This document shows, piece after piece, positions 63,951 through 64,000 of a stretch of DNA of 64,000 bases. The stretch is taken from the NCBI RefSeq assembly GCF_000381745.1, contig NZ_KB906969.1, positions 94,517 through 158,516 of the forward strand, given 5' to 3'. This DNA comes from Psychromonas ossibalaenae ATCC BAA-1528 (GTDB lineage: Bacteria > Pseudomonadota > Gammaproteobacteria > Enterobacterales > Psychromonadaceae). A model generated the notes under the pieces. That model searched no databases and was not told where the DNA came from. It saw nothing but the letters and a program-made list of their open reading frames with translations. Position numbers and translations under genes: made by a program. How positions within the stretch are numbered: the first letter of the stretch is position 1; the number at the start of each line of letters is the position of its first letter.

Positions 63951-64000
63951 CTATAAGAATTCATCACCGCCGCCGCCAAGCATAATCTCTCCAGCATCGG
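63951..64000 (-). CDS. fliG: Flagellar switch protein FliG, last codons only
   Basis: Only 16 codons lie in the window: DAGEIMLGGGGDEFL followed by TAG at 63951-63953. This is the usual FliG C-terminus (LADAGEIMLGG in relatives), and the order fliG-fliH-fliI is standard. The identity is based on this short tail plus gene order. FliG is the rotor ring protein contacted by the stators. Confidence 0.85.
   Translation of the reverse strand, partial: DAGEIMLGGGGDEFL

Overview
The window looks like chromosome of a polarly flagellated marine gammaproteobacterium of the Psychromonas / Shewanella / Vibrio kind. This is inferred from gene content: the FlrA-FlrB-FlrC cascade, FlhF/FlhG polar control, ParC/ParP beside the chemotaxis genes, a cytochrome c maturation operon directly after the chemotaxis operon, and AT-rich coding sequence. 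I see no rRNA, tRNA, insertion sequence, prophage or CRISPR array. Almost all genes read on the minus strand; the exceptions are a small PTS EIIB gene and the fliS to pseudaminic acid block.

Layout from left to right. 1-2.1 kb: a ferric iron ABC transporter (partial permease and binding protein) with Fur-box-like sites upstream. 2.3-2.6 kb: a stand-alone EIIB domain. 2.6-6.8 kb: flrC, flrB and flrA. 7.1-17.7 kb (plus strand): fliS and a FliT/FlaI-type chaperone, then eleven overlapping or tightly packed genes for a pseudaminic-acid-type sugar (pseB, pseC, a GNAT, an aldo/keto reductase, an SpsF-type cytidylyltransferase, a class III aminotransferase, pseG, a formyltransferase, pseI, a PIG-L deacetylase and a second formyltransferase). 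17.8-24.7 kb (minus strand): the Maf glycosyltransferase, fliD, flaG and one unusually long flagellin. 25-32 kb: a MaoC-like dehydratase, pyrF, lapB, lapA, ihfB, rpsA, cmk and mlaA. 32-39.2 kb: ccmA to ccmI. 39.5-48.2 kb: DUF2802, cheW, parP, parC, motD, motC, cheB, cheA, cheZ and cheY. 48.4-64 kb: fliA, flhG, flhF, flhA, flhB, fliR, Q, P, O, N, M, L, K, J, I, H and the last codons of fliG.

How it fits together. FlrA (with RpoN) and then FlrB/FlrC are expected to drive sigma-54 promoters. Good GG-N10-GC sites lie ahead of flrB, fliS, fliD and flhA, and a weaker one lies ahead of maf. FliA then drives the flagellin gene through two near-identical tandem sigma-28 promoters. The sugar genes sit between the flagellin chaperones and the Maf transferase, so they most likely make the nonulosonic acid that decorates the flagellin. 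The deacetylase and two formyltransferases suggest that the N-acyl groups are edited, possibly to N-formyl.

Most worth a second look: the acyl-editing genes in the sugar cluster; flhA, which has no ATG/GTG/TTG start that keeps its conserved N-terminus and appears to begin at ATT; an 88-bp tandem duplication of the fliG 3' end; four repeats of a short acidic motif in CheA; a 660-residue flagellin; twin sigma-28 promoters; and an MlaA protein without a lipobox.
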